Source: JBFHFS01 sp041583495 (GTDB lineage Bacteria > Bacteroidota > Bacteroidia > Bacteroidales > Marinilabiliaceae). Taken from it: DNA of 56,164 nt. Below are positions 44,215 through 52,039 of this stretch, piece after piece. How positions within the stretch are numbered: the stretch's first letter is position 1; each line of letters begins with the position of its first letter. The translations under genes and the position numbers were made by a program. Location of the stretch: contig JBFHFS010000035.1 of assembly GCA_041583495.1 (NCBI GenBank), positions 1 to 56,164 of the forward strand, written 5' to 3'. Under the pieces are notes generated by a model. It did not search any database. It was not told the DNA's origin and worked only from the letters and a program-made list of their open reading frames with translations.

Positions 44215-44902
44215 TTAATTTCATTTCTAATTCTAGGACCTGTGGAAATAAGATCTTGTCTTCTATGCGGGAATGGTCAATTATATCTTTCTCAAAACGG
44301 AAGAGTGTGATTAAAAATTCGTTGCAAATATTGTTGTCGTAAACAGGGTCGATGTATTTAATAATTAGGTTCTTAAGGTCGTTTAGTTTTACGTCTACAT
44401 TGGAATGTTCTTTCTCGAATGAATGAATGGAGTAGGTTTTATCATTCACCTTATTATTCACCAAATTTGAAATGTAGGGAAACACCAACTCCTCTTCTTC
44501 CTGAATGTGCAGCAACAGTTCGGCTTTGTACTTCTTGTAAAAATGTTCAATTATATCAAGTTGGTGGATATCGGTTTTATTACTTTTTATCAGCTGAGCT
44601 AACAACGATTCGAGTTTAGGCAATACATAGTTCTTATAATGGAGATGTGTTTTCTCTAAATAATCGCAAATGAGTAGGGGGGAAAATGATTTTAATTCCG
44701 TTTCAGGGAAATAGGCTTCGTCGTGAAAGGTGTTTATTATTACCAAAAAGAAGTCGAGATCAATATTCAGGGAGGCACAGATTTTTGCGAGGGACCTGTC
44801 TTTATTGCCTAATTTAATTCCAAAACGGTTAATGACAGGTAATAAATGGTAATTGGTTTCGATTAGATCTATTATCTTATTATGCTTCGTAAATCTTTCC
44901 AT
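44207..44902 (-). CDS. Hemerythrin-domain protein related to RIC/ScdA
   Basis: The 231-residue product has an N-terminal segment (INRFGIKLGNKDRSLAKICASLNI, residues 24-47) shaped like the ScdA N-terminal domain but without its Cys-Cys pair. Residues 75-225 are a hemerythrin-like four-helix bundle with candidate di-iron ligands in HLHYKNYVLPKLE, LLLHIQEEEELVFPY, SFEKEHSNV and DHSRIEDKILFP. RIC proteins repair iron-sulfur centres damaged by NO or oxygen; other hemerythrins sense oxygen. It overlaps a LuxR-type regulator gene by 8 bases. Confidence 0.85.
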   Translation of the reverse strand: MERFTKHNKIIDLIETNYHLLPVINRFGIKLGNKDRSLAKICASLNIDLDFFLVIINTFHDEAYFPETELKSFSPLLICDYLEKTHLHYKNYVLPKLESLLAQLIKSNKTDIHQLDIIEHFYKKYKAELLLHIQEEEELVFPYISNLVNNKVNDKTYSIHSFEKEHSNVDVKLNDLKNLIIKYIDPVYDNNICNEFLITLFRFEKDIIDHSRIEDKILFPQVLELEMKLNG

Positions 44903-44929
44903 GGGATTCTTTTTCTTTAATAATACAAT

Positions 44930-44937
44930 TACTTTTG
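44930..44937 (+). promoter_or_regulatory. -7 box for mntP
   Basis: TACTTTTG matches TAnnTTTG and ends 25 bases before the ATG at 44963, in the 60-base gap between the divergent hemerythrin and mntP genes. I see no obvious manganese riboswitch in so short a leader. Confidence 0.5.
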
Positions 44938-44962
44938 GGCTTTGTTTAAATTTCCCTTAAGA

Positions 44963-45526
44963 ATGAATTATCTAACCCTCTCGATAATCGGAATAATTTT
45001 GTCAATTGACAGTTTGGCGGCCAGCATTACTACAGGCGCCTGTTGTAAGGATATAAAAGCCAGTCAGGTCTTAAAGACGGCCCTGTTTATGGCTGTTTTC
45101 CAGGGTTTTATGCCTCTTGTGGGCTGGTGGATCGGAAATGGTTTTAAAAGCCTCATCGAAGACTATGACCACTGGATTGCCTTTGCTTTGTTATTTGTAA
45201 TTGGAGGAAAGCTGGTGTTTGATGGCTTAACAGGTAAGGGTGAAGGCCCCTCAACAGTTAACCCAACCAATAGTCTGGTTTTAGCAGGCATGGCTATAGC
45301 TACCAGTATTGATGCCTTAATTATTGGAATTGGCTTTGGAGTTACCGATGTTAATATTTGGTTTGCCATGGCTATTATTGGTTGTACCACATTTTTATTT
45401 TCAGGCTTTGGTGTTTTGGTGGGTAAAAAGATCGGCAACCGGGTTAATGTTGGCATCGAAATTTTTGGCGGTGTTATTCTGATAGGTCTTGGCGTAAAAA
45501 TATTGGTTGAACACCTTTATTTTTAG
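44963..45526 (+). CDS. mntP: Manganese efflux pump MntP
   Basis: The 187-residue membrane protein has six helices and the paired family motifs SIDSLAASITTG (first helix) and SIDALIIGIGFG (fourth helix), whose Asp residues are required for Mn2+ export in E. coli MntP. The length is typical. ATG 44963 fits the family N-terminus; an upstream TTG (44942) does not. It is divergent from the hemerythrin/LuxR operon. Confidence 0.9.
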   Translation: MNYLTLSIIGIILSIDSLAASITTGACCKDIKASQVLKTALFMAVFQGFMPLVGWWIGNGFKSLIEDYDHWIAFALLFVIGGKLVFDGLTGKGEGPSTVNPTNSLVLAGMAIATSIDALIIGIGFGVTDVNIWFAMAIIGCTTFLFSGFGVLVGKKIGNRVNVGIEIFGGVILIGLGVKILVEHLYF

Positions 45527-45729
45527 TTTTTGGGGTAACCCTTTTTGCCTGTTTGGAACCCCGAATTTCCTGAGACCTTCTTTATCGCTCATAATCAGTC
45601 TACGATTGATTTGTCTTTAATACTACGATGGCCTCAAGTGTGATCCGGGGGGTCCTGGCAAAGGCAGTTCTCCTTTCCCCGTCAACAATATCTGTCAGCC
45701 ATTTGGATCAAAAGTGTAATCTTTGCAGA

Positions 45730-46992
45730 ATGAATAATGTGAGAAACAATATAGCTGTTCCGCAGGTCTTATCCGTGGATCCCAAACCGGGTAAAGCAGA
45801 AAAGCATCAGGCGAGGTTTAAGGCTATTGAATACTGCATCTTTTTATCGGGTTTATCGGTATTTGCGCAATTGTATGTTTTCCAGCCAATTTTACCCGAA
45901 ATCACCAAATATTTTATGGTCACACCGGCCATCAGCAGCCTATTGGTCTCGGCAAGTACCATTGGAATGGGTTTTGGCCTTTTTATATTTGCTTTCAAGG
46001 CCGATACCATCTCACGCAAGAAACTAATGACCATCGCGTTGGTCTCCTCTTCTGTTTTAACTTTATCTTCCTCCTTTCTCAGCTCTTTTGCCTGGCTGGT
46101 TGCGCTTAATTTTTTTAAAGGTATGTTACTCTCCGGGGTTTCGGCCGTGGCACTTGCTTATTTGGCAGAGGAGGTGAGCAGCACGGTTTTTGGTTTTGCC
46201 GTGAGTTTGTATCTCAGCGGTAATACCTTTGGGGGTATGGCGGGCCGGGTGGTTACTTCTTTGGTGTCTGGTTGGGGCGGCTGGAGAATGGCCATCCTCT
46301 TTATTGGGGCCGTTAGTTTGACTCTGGGATTAATCTTTTCACGCCGTTTTCCCGAATCCCGCTTTTTTGTTTCCCGCGATACAGGCATTAATGAACGCCT
46401 GCAACAAATGAGACATCTGTTAACCGATGGGGTGCTGCTTCGCCTTTATTTTGTGGCTTTTATCCTGATGGGAAGCTTTGTAAGTGTCTATAATTACCTT
46501 GGCTTTCGCCTGGAGTCCCCACCCTTCTCCATGCCTCATTATATCACCGCATCGGTCTTTCTTATGTATACCTTTGGCATTGTTGGTTCCATGCTAACCG
46601 GAAGGCTGTCTGATAAATATGCACCCCGGAAACTTATTCGGGTTTTTTTGCTGCTGATCATTGCCGGTTTGCTTATGCTGATGTCTGAAAACATTGTTGT
46701 TTTGGTTTTTGGACTGGGATTGTTTACCCTCAGCTTTTTTGGGGTCCATACCATGGCCAGCCAGATGGTTTCGCAAAGAGTGGATGAAGGAAAAAGTTCG
46801 GCCACATCCTTGTATTGGCTGTTCTATTATATTGGCTCCAGTGTGATGGGGAGTTGTACCGGAATACTCATTCACCGGGGCAGCTGGGTGTGGTTTGTTG
46901 CTGGCCTCATGGCATTGGTGTTCCTTTCTCTACTGGTGGTATCACAAAAATCCGTTCAAATGAAAAAAAACGGAACCACCGGTTCGATGTGA
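45730..46992 (+). CDS. MFS transporter (drug/sugar efflux type)
   Basis: From ATG 45730 the product is 420 residues with twelve predicted helices. Features are ADTISRKKLMTIALV (the MFS loop 2-3 motif), FFKGMLLSGVSAVALAYLAEEV and SGNTFGGMAGRVVTSLVSGWGGWRMAIL, which match the YnfM/arabinose-efflux-like branch. An in-frame ATG at 45628 would add 34 polar residues with three cysteines that lie outside the family; the shorter start is preferred. Substrate unknown. Confidence 0.88.
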   Translation: MNNVRNNIAVPQVLSVDPKPGKAEKHQARFKAIEYCIFLSGLSVFAQLYVFQPILPEITKYFMVTPAISSLLVSASTIGMGFGLFIFAFKADTISRKKLMTIALVSSSVLTLSSSFLSSFAWLVALNFFKGMLLSGVSAVALAYLAEEVSSTVFGFAVSLYLSGNTFGGMAGRVVTSLVSGWGGWRMAILFIGAVSLTLGLIFSRRFPESRFFVSRDTGINERLQQMRHLLTDGVLLRLYFVAFILMGSFVSVYNYLGFRLESPPFSMPHYITASVFLMYTFGIVGSMLTGRLSDKYAPRKLIRVFLLLIIAGLLMLMSENIVVLVFGLGLFTLSFFGVHTMASQMVSQRVDEGKSSATSLYWLFYYIGSSVMGSCTGILIHRGSWVWFVAGLMALVFLSLLVVSQKSVQMKKNGTTGSM

Positions 46993-47178
46993 TGCAGGCT
47001 AAACCAGCCCCTTGTTTTTATTCCGGCGTTTGGTTGAAAGAGCGATTGTTCAAGGACCATGAGTTGTTGGCGATTTATTGAAATCGGTTGCACTATTCGG
47101 TAATCTTTGGATCTTTTATGGATTGATAAGATCCTGGTTTGATTGTAGTTAGTAAGATTGGGGTATTTAAAAATCCAC

Positions 47179-47450
47179 TTGTCAGGCTTCGACTCCGCTC
47201 AGCCTGACAACGACTCCGCTCAGCCTGGCAACGACTCCGCTCGGCCTGACAACTACTTCCTGGAAACGGATGAAGACACTACACTGTCATTCTGAGCGGA
47301 GTCGAAGAATGATTTCTCCTGATGAAGACCTTACACGGTCAGGCTTCGACTCCGCTCAGCCTGACGACGACTTCGCTCGGCCTGACGACGACTTCGCTCA
47401 GCCTGACGACGACTACGCTCAGCCTGACATAGGAATTGCCCAGCCAGACA
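47179..47450. repeat. Palindrome array, locus 1, part A (21-nt tandem units)
   Basis: Unit: arms GTCAGGCT and AGCCTGAC around the loop TCGACTCCGCTC (first copy 47181-47208, second 47338-47365). After each palindrome the right half is repeated in tandem with a 21-nt period: about three units to 47255 and about five to 47450. Between them lies a second palindrome type with arms TCATTCT and AGAATGA (47287-47312) around the reverse complement of the same loop. Because 21 is a multiple of three, the array is open in one frame and would read DSAQPDN-like heptapeptides. Confidence 0.9.
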
Positions 47451-47483
47451 AGGGGGGCCGCACAGAATAATGGGTGGTCCGCC

Positions 47484-47610
47484 GTCAGGCTTCGACTTTA
47501 CTTGTCAGGCTTCGACTTTACTTGTCAGGCTTCGGCTTTACTGTCAGGCTTCGACTTTACTTGTCAGGCTGAGCGGAGTCGAAGCCTGACAGTCGAAGCC
47601 TGACCGTCGA
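47484..47610. repeat. Palindrome array, locus 1, part B (20-nt tandem units)
   Basis: The left half of the palindrome with a different continuation (GTCAGGCTTCGACTTTACTT) begins at 47484, 47504, 47524, 47543 and 47563, a period of 19-20 bases. The last copy passes into a complete palindrome in the opposite orientation (47563-47590; arms GTCAGGCT and AGCCTGAC, loop GAGCGGAGTCGA). Truncated copies of the right arm follow to about 47610. Confidence 0.85.
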
Positions 47611-47656
47611 AGAAATAAGATAGGTTGATAAGAGTAAAACATAGAACCCGGATTCT

Positions 47657-49747
47657 CTATTTCTGCTTTTTTATCCTCACCAGGAAAAAGATCAGGACGG
47701 CCAGGATGACTTCAATAAGGTAAAAAACCAACTCATTGTGCTTAAACTGAATTAATCCGGTAAAGATTCCTGTCAGTTGGACCATCGCGATCAAGCCCAG
47801 AAAAGCATTCAGAAAAGCATCTGAAAGGTTTGACCGGCTCTCTTGCTTCATTTCAATTACCTTGAATAACTCATCCAGTCGGTGGGTGATATGATTGTAC
47901 AAATTGACAATGCCCCGTTGTCGGTTTCCATATTCTACGATGGTTTGTTCACTGGGGTATTGAAAAATGTCGGTTAGATAATGGTGATTTACCGATTTGT
48001 TTATCTCGGCCTGAACCATGTCCAAGTCATTGATTATAAGTGCTGTGCTGTTGTTTAAGGTGTCGTCGAGCAGGGTTTTGGCACGGGCCAGGATATATTC
48101 GTTGTGCGACAGGACCGCACTGGGAATGAGCAAATACGGGCTGACGATAATAGTGTCCGAAACCGCCTCGATGATTTCATCTACCTTCGATATTTTAAGA
48201 AGCGTTCCCCGGCATAATACCAAAAAAGAGGAGTCGCTGGGCATTAATGCCTGAATGGTATCGTAGATCTCTTCATCGTCCATTCGGTTAAAATCAAAGA
48301 TGCCCAGGATAATACCGCATATTACCCGGCCCAGGGTTTTGATCTTGCCTTCCTCTAAAACAGGCCTTTCCCGTTTCTGAAACAGTTGGAAAAAGGTGTC
48401 GGCCGTATCCGAATCCAGAAACGCCAGCTCATCAATATCCAATTGAACGATTCCGGTACCCAGGCCTTCCAAAAGCATTTCCTTTTTAAGGATATGCTTT
48501 ATCAGATCAGTTTCCGACAGGGCCTTCGATGGATCCCTTTCGAGCCTGAACTTAATTCGGTTCTTAACCGTAGAGTCCTCCTGGGTGCTTCCAAACAGGC
48601 TCACCAGCTTAACTAGGTCGTATTCGGTAAAGAAGGGTGATTCCCCGGCCGGCTTGATGGTTAAATGCCAGATCTTTTTGTTGGATAATGGGAAATGAGT
48701 ATAGCTGAGTGAAACAATTACTTCAACTTCGCTTCGATGTGATAACATCTTATGCGTGAGCCCCTCGGAGCTGTACTTATAGGTAGGGGGAAAAATAAGC
48801 CGGGCATCCAGTTTGGAGACCAGAGAAATGCTTTTTAGGGGCTGGTTTCTTTGGTTTTGGAAGTTAAGTAGATCTCTTTCGAAGGATGAAAAGTAGTTGC
48901 AGCTTCCCATCTCTGTCCTGGATGGAGGCATCTGTTCCATGAAATGCAAGGTAACCGACGCTTTGTCGAATCGAAAAGCCGGGACTTCTTCGTTAAAGAC
49001 GATTGAATCCTCGTATGGAATGACCGATAATTCTACCTCCCCATGGTTGTCCTTGAGGGTTTCCAACTCCTCCTGCATTCTAATAAAGGCTTTGTTTCGT
49101 TCCAGGTTTGCTACCCCAAGGCCGTGATACAAATCCTTCAGGAATTCTGTAATCTCATCGGCTGGTATCTTATTCCCCCTGGTGTTGTACTGTGAAAAAG
49201 AGAGCAGAAACAAGTTGTCTACCTCTTCCTTTTCAGGATCTAAAGCCGGCTGTGTATAGGCGATATCGATCCATCGGGCTCCATATTTAGAAAATATTTT
49301 TAGTCGCTCAACGGCATCGAAATTGTCGTTTCCCTTTTTGGTCTTCCAGGGGATGTTGGATTCAAAAAATACATTTCTGATTTCGATTCCTTTGTTATGG
49401 AGAATCCAGTCCTTAATCCATTGAATCCCCTCATCGATGAATTGTTTTGCTAATCCTTTATTCCTATGGGCTTCTGCTATAATCAGGTAGGTTAAATGAA
49501 TGCTGTGGCTGTTTTCGTACCAGTCGGCGATTAAACCTCCGGTGACTTCTGTGCCACCTTCATCTGTTGTGATGAGGAGAATGGATTGCGGTTCTGGGGG
49601 CACCGGATGATGAGATATACGGTTTAATATGGTTTCGAACTCTTCTCGTTCGTTCTCATCGGGGAAACCTGATTCGTAGAGCGCCTGGAATCGTTTCACC
49701 AGACCGGCGTGCTTATTAAGGTTCTTTTGATTGTAGAAATATTCCAT
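47657..49747 (-). CDS. GNAT acetyltransferase fused to a large unknown region with two C-terminal membrane helices
   Basis: The 696-residue product starts with a GNAT-like domain (about residues 1-170): TEVTGGLIADWYENSHSIHL, then YLIIAEAHRNKGLAKQFIDEG, which holds the acetyl-CoA loop (R-N-K-G-L-A). The middle (about 180-520) is soluble, with no family I recognise. The last 180 residues are helical (ILARAKTLLDDTLNNSTALI ... NRQRGIVNLYNHITHRLDELFKVIEMKQ) and end in two membrane helices, FLGLIAMVQLTGIFTGLIQF and LVFYLIEVILAVLIFFLV. That ending resembles the general topology of CorA or RMD1/DUF155-like proteins. No neighbours share the strand, so context gives no hint. Confidence 0.7.
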   Translation of the reverse strand: MEYFYNQKNLNKHAGLVKRFQALYESGFPDENEREEFETILNRISHHPVPPEPQSILLITTDEGGTEVTGGLIADWYENSHSIHLTYLIIAEAHRNKGLAKQFIDEGIQWIKDWILHNKGIEIRNVFFESNIPWKTKKGNDNFDAVERLKIFSKYGARWIDIAYTQPALDPEKEEVDNLFLLSFSQYNTRGNKIPADEITEFLKDLYHGLGVANLERNKAFIRMQEELETLKDNHGEVELSVIPYEDSIVFNEEVPAFRFDKASVTLHFMEQMPPSRTEMGSCNYFSSFERDLLNFQNQRNQPLKSISLVSKLDARLIFPPTYKYSSEGLTHKMLSHRSEVEVIVSLSYTHFPLSNKKIWHLTIKPAGESPFFTEYDLVKLVSLFGSTQEDSTVKNRIKFRLERDPSKALSETDLIKHILKKEMLLEGLGTGIVQLDIDELAFLDSDTADTFFQLFQKRERPVLEEGKIKTLGRVICGIILGIFDFNRMDDEEIYDTIQALMPSDSSFLVLCRGTLLKISKVDEIIEAVSDTIIVSPYLLIPSAVLSHNEYILARAKTLLDDTLNNSTALIINDLDMVQAEINKSVNHHYLTDIFQYPSEQTIVEYGNRQRGIVNLYNHITHRLDELFKVIEMKQESRSNLSDAFLNAFLGLIAMVQLTGIFTGLIQFKHNELVFYLIEVILAVLIFFLVRIKKQK

Positions 49748-50150
49748 CGTTCAGCTGAATTCAATAATACTGAGCCATTCCTGTTTCATAACCTTAAAAA
49801 CAAGGCAAAGCCGGGAAGTTGGGAAACCCGCTAACCCAAAATATTGCTAACCTGGAATTTTGGAGGTCATTTATTTTTCATAGGTAAAAGTAAAAATTTT
49901 CCTGTATTTACTGAAGGCTTAAGAGATATGAATTTGCATTCGTTTCAGGCCGGATTGAATAGGCCCGGGATAGATATTAATATATGGATATGGTTTAATT
50001 GAAGGATTAAAAGGGATCTGCCTGGGTTGTAACCAATAAAACAAGGTTTACCCAACGAAATAATTCCCCTTGAATTCTCTGGAGAATTAATCCAGAAGAT
50101 GATTCTTAATAATGAGAAGTCTGTTTGAAAAAGGGGACTAATTGTCTTAA
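49748..50150. other. AT-rich intergenic stretch
   Basis: About 400 bases between the start of the GNAT fusion gene and the left boundary of the duplicated segment. I see no gene, strong palindrome or good promoter box in it. Confidence 0.35.
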
Positions 50151-50175
50151 ATGGAATCTGGAGCCAATAAATGCC

Positions 50176-50424
50176 TCAGCACTTCCCTCTGGCACAGGGG
50201 CTGTTGGTGATGAAGAAACCAAAAAAGCCTCCCAACAACATGCTCTTTGCCATACTGCCCAGCTCGAATGCGTTTGTATGACGGCCTTCACTAATGTAGT
50301 AATAGGCTAACCCAAGAAGCGCCCCAATTACTATGTACACGGCCGATCTCCTGACGTGAGGGGAGTGGTACATCCTTTTCAAAAAGCTTCCTTCGGGTTT
50401 TATATCCAGTTGTTTGAATTCCAT
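50176..50424 (-). CDS. Small membrane protein with C-terminal cysteine pair (copy 1)
   Basis: The 82-residue product has a soluble N-terminus (MEFKQLDIKPEGSFLKRMYH), two short hydrophobic segments (AVYIVIGALLGLAYYYI and MLLGGFFGFFIT) and a C-terminus with two cysteines (PCARGKC). It resembles small glycine-rich two-helix proteins such as DUF6132, but the assignment is weak. A second copy at 52273-52521 differs at two residues. A TATATTTG -7 box lies at 50453-50460. Conservation of both copies suggests they are genuine genes. Confidence 0.65.
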   Translation of the reverse strand: MEFKQLDIKPEGSFLKRMYHSPHVRRSAVYIVIGALLGLAYYYISEGRHTNAFELGSMAKSMLLGGFFGFFITNSPCARGKC

Positions 50425-50452
50425 AACGAAAATTTATAGTTCTATATATGTG

Positions 50453-50460
50453 CAAATATA
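50453..50460 (-). promoter_or_regulatory. -7 box for small membrane protein copy 1
   Basis: TATATTTG on the minus strand matches TAnnTTTG and ends 28 bases before the ATG at 50424. It is identical in copy 2 (52550-52557). Confidence 0.5.
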
Positions 50461-50524
50461 GATAATAATTCGGGAATATGCCTTTGACAATTCTTTGTTG
50501 CCTATTAAAGCGAAAGGTTTTAAG

Positions 50525-50560
50525 CGCCGACCTCCCCCTTCAGGGGGTTGGGGGGTGTGG
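50525..50560. repeat. GC-rich stem-loop repeat, copy 1 of 5
   Basis: GCGCCGACCTCCCCC, loop TTCA, then GGGGG and a G-rich tail. The same element recurs at 50739-50777, 52619-52656, 52834-52871 and 52991-53025, always in the same orientation and usually preceded by GGTTTTA or GAGTTTTA. The C5/G5 stem with a G-rich tail could act as a bidirectional terminator or be an intergenic repeat family member. The 50739 copy has a mutated loop (CACCTCTAGG). Confidence 0.75.
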
Positions 50561-50738
50561 GCTGAAATCGATTGTTCCTTTAGTATGATAAAGTAATTAC
50601 GACTCCCTATCAGAAATTAAAGTTAGGATTTTGGAGAGTCTTTAAAGGTTGATTTCAAGTCCCTGACAAGGTTTTTGATAAGGCAAGGAACTTCATGTAT
50701 CAGCCAATATGGGAATCTTTCAAACTCAAGAGTTTTAT

Positions 50739-50777
50739 GCGCCGACCTCCACCTCTAGGGGGGCGGGGGGTGTGGGT
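50739..50777. repeat. GC-rich stem-loop repeat, copy 2 of 5
   Basis: Diverged copy with GCGCCGACCTCC followed by a changed loop and a G-rich tail GGGGCGGGGGGTGTGGG. It ends the left duplicated segment. Confidence 0.7.
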
Positions 50778-50883
50778 TGAGAAAATCAGAAAATACTAAG
50801 AAATAGGATGGTTGGAGGATTGGGGAGAAATTCAATTTGTTGTTTTATAGAGTTTTAGTTATTTTCATCTAAAAATAAAAACC

Positions 50884-51303
50884 ATGAATGTGAGAATTGT
50901 TGCCTTGTTTTTCGTTTTAAGTTGTCTTATCAGCAGTTGCGGCCATCCAAAATCCGCCCAAAACCAACCAGCCGAAGATTCTGCGATGCAGGCCTCTTCG
51001 GTTGAGAACAGGAAGATGATAATTGCCCGTTTTACCACTAAGCCGGAAAAAACGGAAGATTTTATTTCCGCAGCTAAAGAGATGATTGAGAAGGTTCATG
51101 AAGAAAGCGGCTGTGATTTTTACCAGCTTTATCAGGACCCATTCAACCCCTCCGAACTCGTCTTTGTGGAAGAGTACAAGAATCAGGCGGCCATCGATGC
51201 CCATTTCGCCACCGAATATTTCAAAGCCTTTGGTGCTGAAATCGAAGAATTTATATCGGCACCTGCAGAAATCAGAATCATGACCATTCCCGAAGACGAG
51301 TAA
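50884..51303 (+). CDS. ABM-domain (quinol monooxygenase-like) lipoprotein
   Basis: The 139-residue product has a lipoprotein signal with cysteine at residue 19 (LISSC) and a polar linker. An antibiotic-biosynthesis-monooxygenase-type ferredoxin-like domain follows (residues 40-135: MIIARFTTKPEKTEDFISAAKEMIEKVHEESGCDFYQLYQDP ... FVEEYKNQAAIDAHFATEYFKAF). This family includes YgiN-like quinol monooxygenases and stress proteins; an exported lipidated form is unusual. It lies between the two duplicated segments. Confidence 0.85.
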   Translation: MNVRIVALFFVLSCLISSCGHPKSAQNQPAEDSAMQASSVENRKMIIARFTTKPEKTEDFISAAKEMIEKVHEESGCDFYQLYQDPFNPSELVFVEEYKNQAAIDAHFATEYFKAFGAEIEEFISAPAEIRIMTIPEDE

Positions 51304-51481
51304 ATATAGAATGGTTGGTCTTTATATGAAGCGAATGCACTAAGGATAGAATTACAGGTTTCTATTAGTGTTTTAAGTGGACTCCTGCTTTCTTTTCTGA
51401 AAAGCTCGTATGTTTTGGGTAAGAGAAGTGTAATGGTTTAGCCGTCAGATTATACACCCTCGTAGGCAAATCCTTAATAGG

Positions 51482-52039
51482 TTGAGGCAGTACTTTGTTT
51501 ATATATTACAATGTTCCGATAACAGCTATTATACCGGGGTTACCAATAACCTGGAAAGAAGGCTTATGGAACATCGTCAGGGATTGCACCCCAAAGCCTA
51601 TACCCATAATCGAAGACCCTTAAGGTTGGTGTTCTACACCGATTTTAATGATGTGAATCAAGCCATAAGTTTTGAAAAACAAATTAAAGGATGGAGTAGA
51701 AAGAAAAAGGAAGCGCTGATGGATCGTGATTGGGCTAGCCTTCATGGATTGGCAGTGTGCAAAAACGAGACCTCACATAAGAATTATAAGTCAGGCTTCG
51801 ACTCCGCTCAGCCTGACAGCGACTCCGCTCAGCCTGACAAATACTCCGCTCAGCCTGACAGCGACTTCGCTCAGCCTGACAACGACTCCACTCGGCCTGA
51901 CAATGACTCCGCTCAGCCTTATAATGCCCCTCTGGCTGACAATAATGCTCTGGCTGATAACAACCCTCATAGTGATAATACGGTTCAGCCTGATAACGAC
52001 TCCATGGAAACGGATGAAGACACTACACTGTCATTCTGA
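51482..52039 (+). CDS. GIY-YIG endonuclease with repeat-encoded C-terminal tail
   Basis: Residues 1-85 are a complete small GIY-YIG nuclease of the YhbQ/UPF0213 kind: YFVYILQCSDNSYYTGVTNN, LERRLMEHRQG, RPLRLVFYTDFND, AISFEKQIKGWSRKKKEALM. The gene has no ATG; TTG at 51482 fits the family N-terminus and the frame is open only about 50 bases further upstream. From residue 104 the tail (SGFDSAQPDSDSAQPD... to 185) is the in-frame reading of the palindromic array starting at 51790; the TGA stop itself lies in the TCATTCTGAG motif. The relatives end near residue 90-100, so the tail was added by repeat insertion or expansion. Activity of the core may be intact. Confidence 0.85.
   Translation: MRQYFVYILQCSDNSYYTGVTNNLERRLMEHRQGLHPKAYTHNRRPLRLVFYTDFNDVNQAISFEKQIKGWSRKKKEALMDRDWASLHGLAVCKNETSHKNYKSGFDSAQPDSDSAQPDKYSAQPDSDFAQPDNDSTRPDNDSAQPYNAPLADNNALADNNPHSDNTVQPDNDSMETDEDTTLSF

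Larger units (their letters stand above)
46993..47656. other. Repeat-filled intergenic region
   Basis: The gap between MFS transporter and GNAT fusion gene is almost wholly occupied, from 47179 on, by the palindromic and tandem repeats listed separately. The first 185 bases have no gene or signal that I can see. A short open frame at 47270-47470 is repeat DNA read in one frame. Confidence 0.6.
50151..50778. repeat. Left copy of a 0.63-kb direct duplication
   Basis: This stretch recurs at 52248-52873 in the same orientation with scattered substitutions and one- or two-base indels (offset 2097 at the left side, 2095 at the right). It contains a complete small gene with its promoter and two GC-rich stem-loops. 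The copies flank the ABM-domain and GIY-YIG genes. Confidence 0.9.

Noticed and set aside
45628..45729. N-terminal extension of the MFS transporter
   Set aside because: The added 34 residues contain no membrane helix and three cysteines not expected in the family; the ATG at 45730 is a better start.
47270..47470. Gene for a 66-residue DSAQPD-rich protein
   Set aside because: It is only the palindrome array read in one frame; the 21-nt period keeps the frame open without coding selection.
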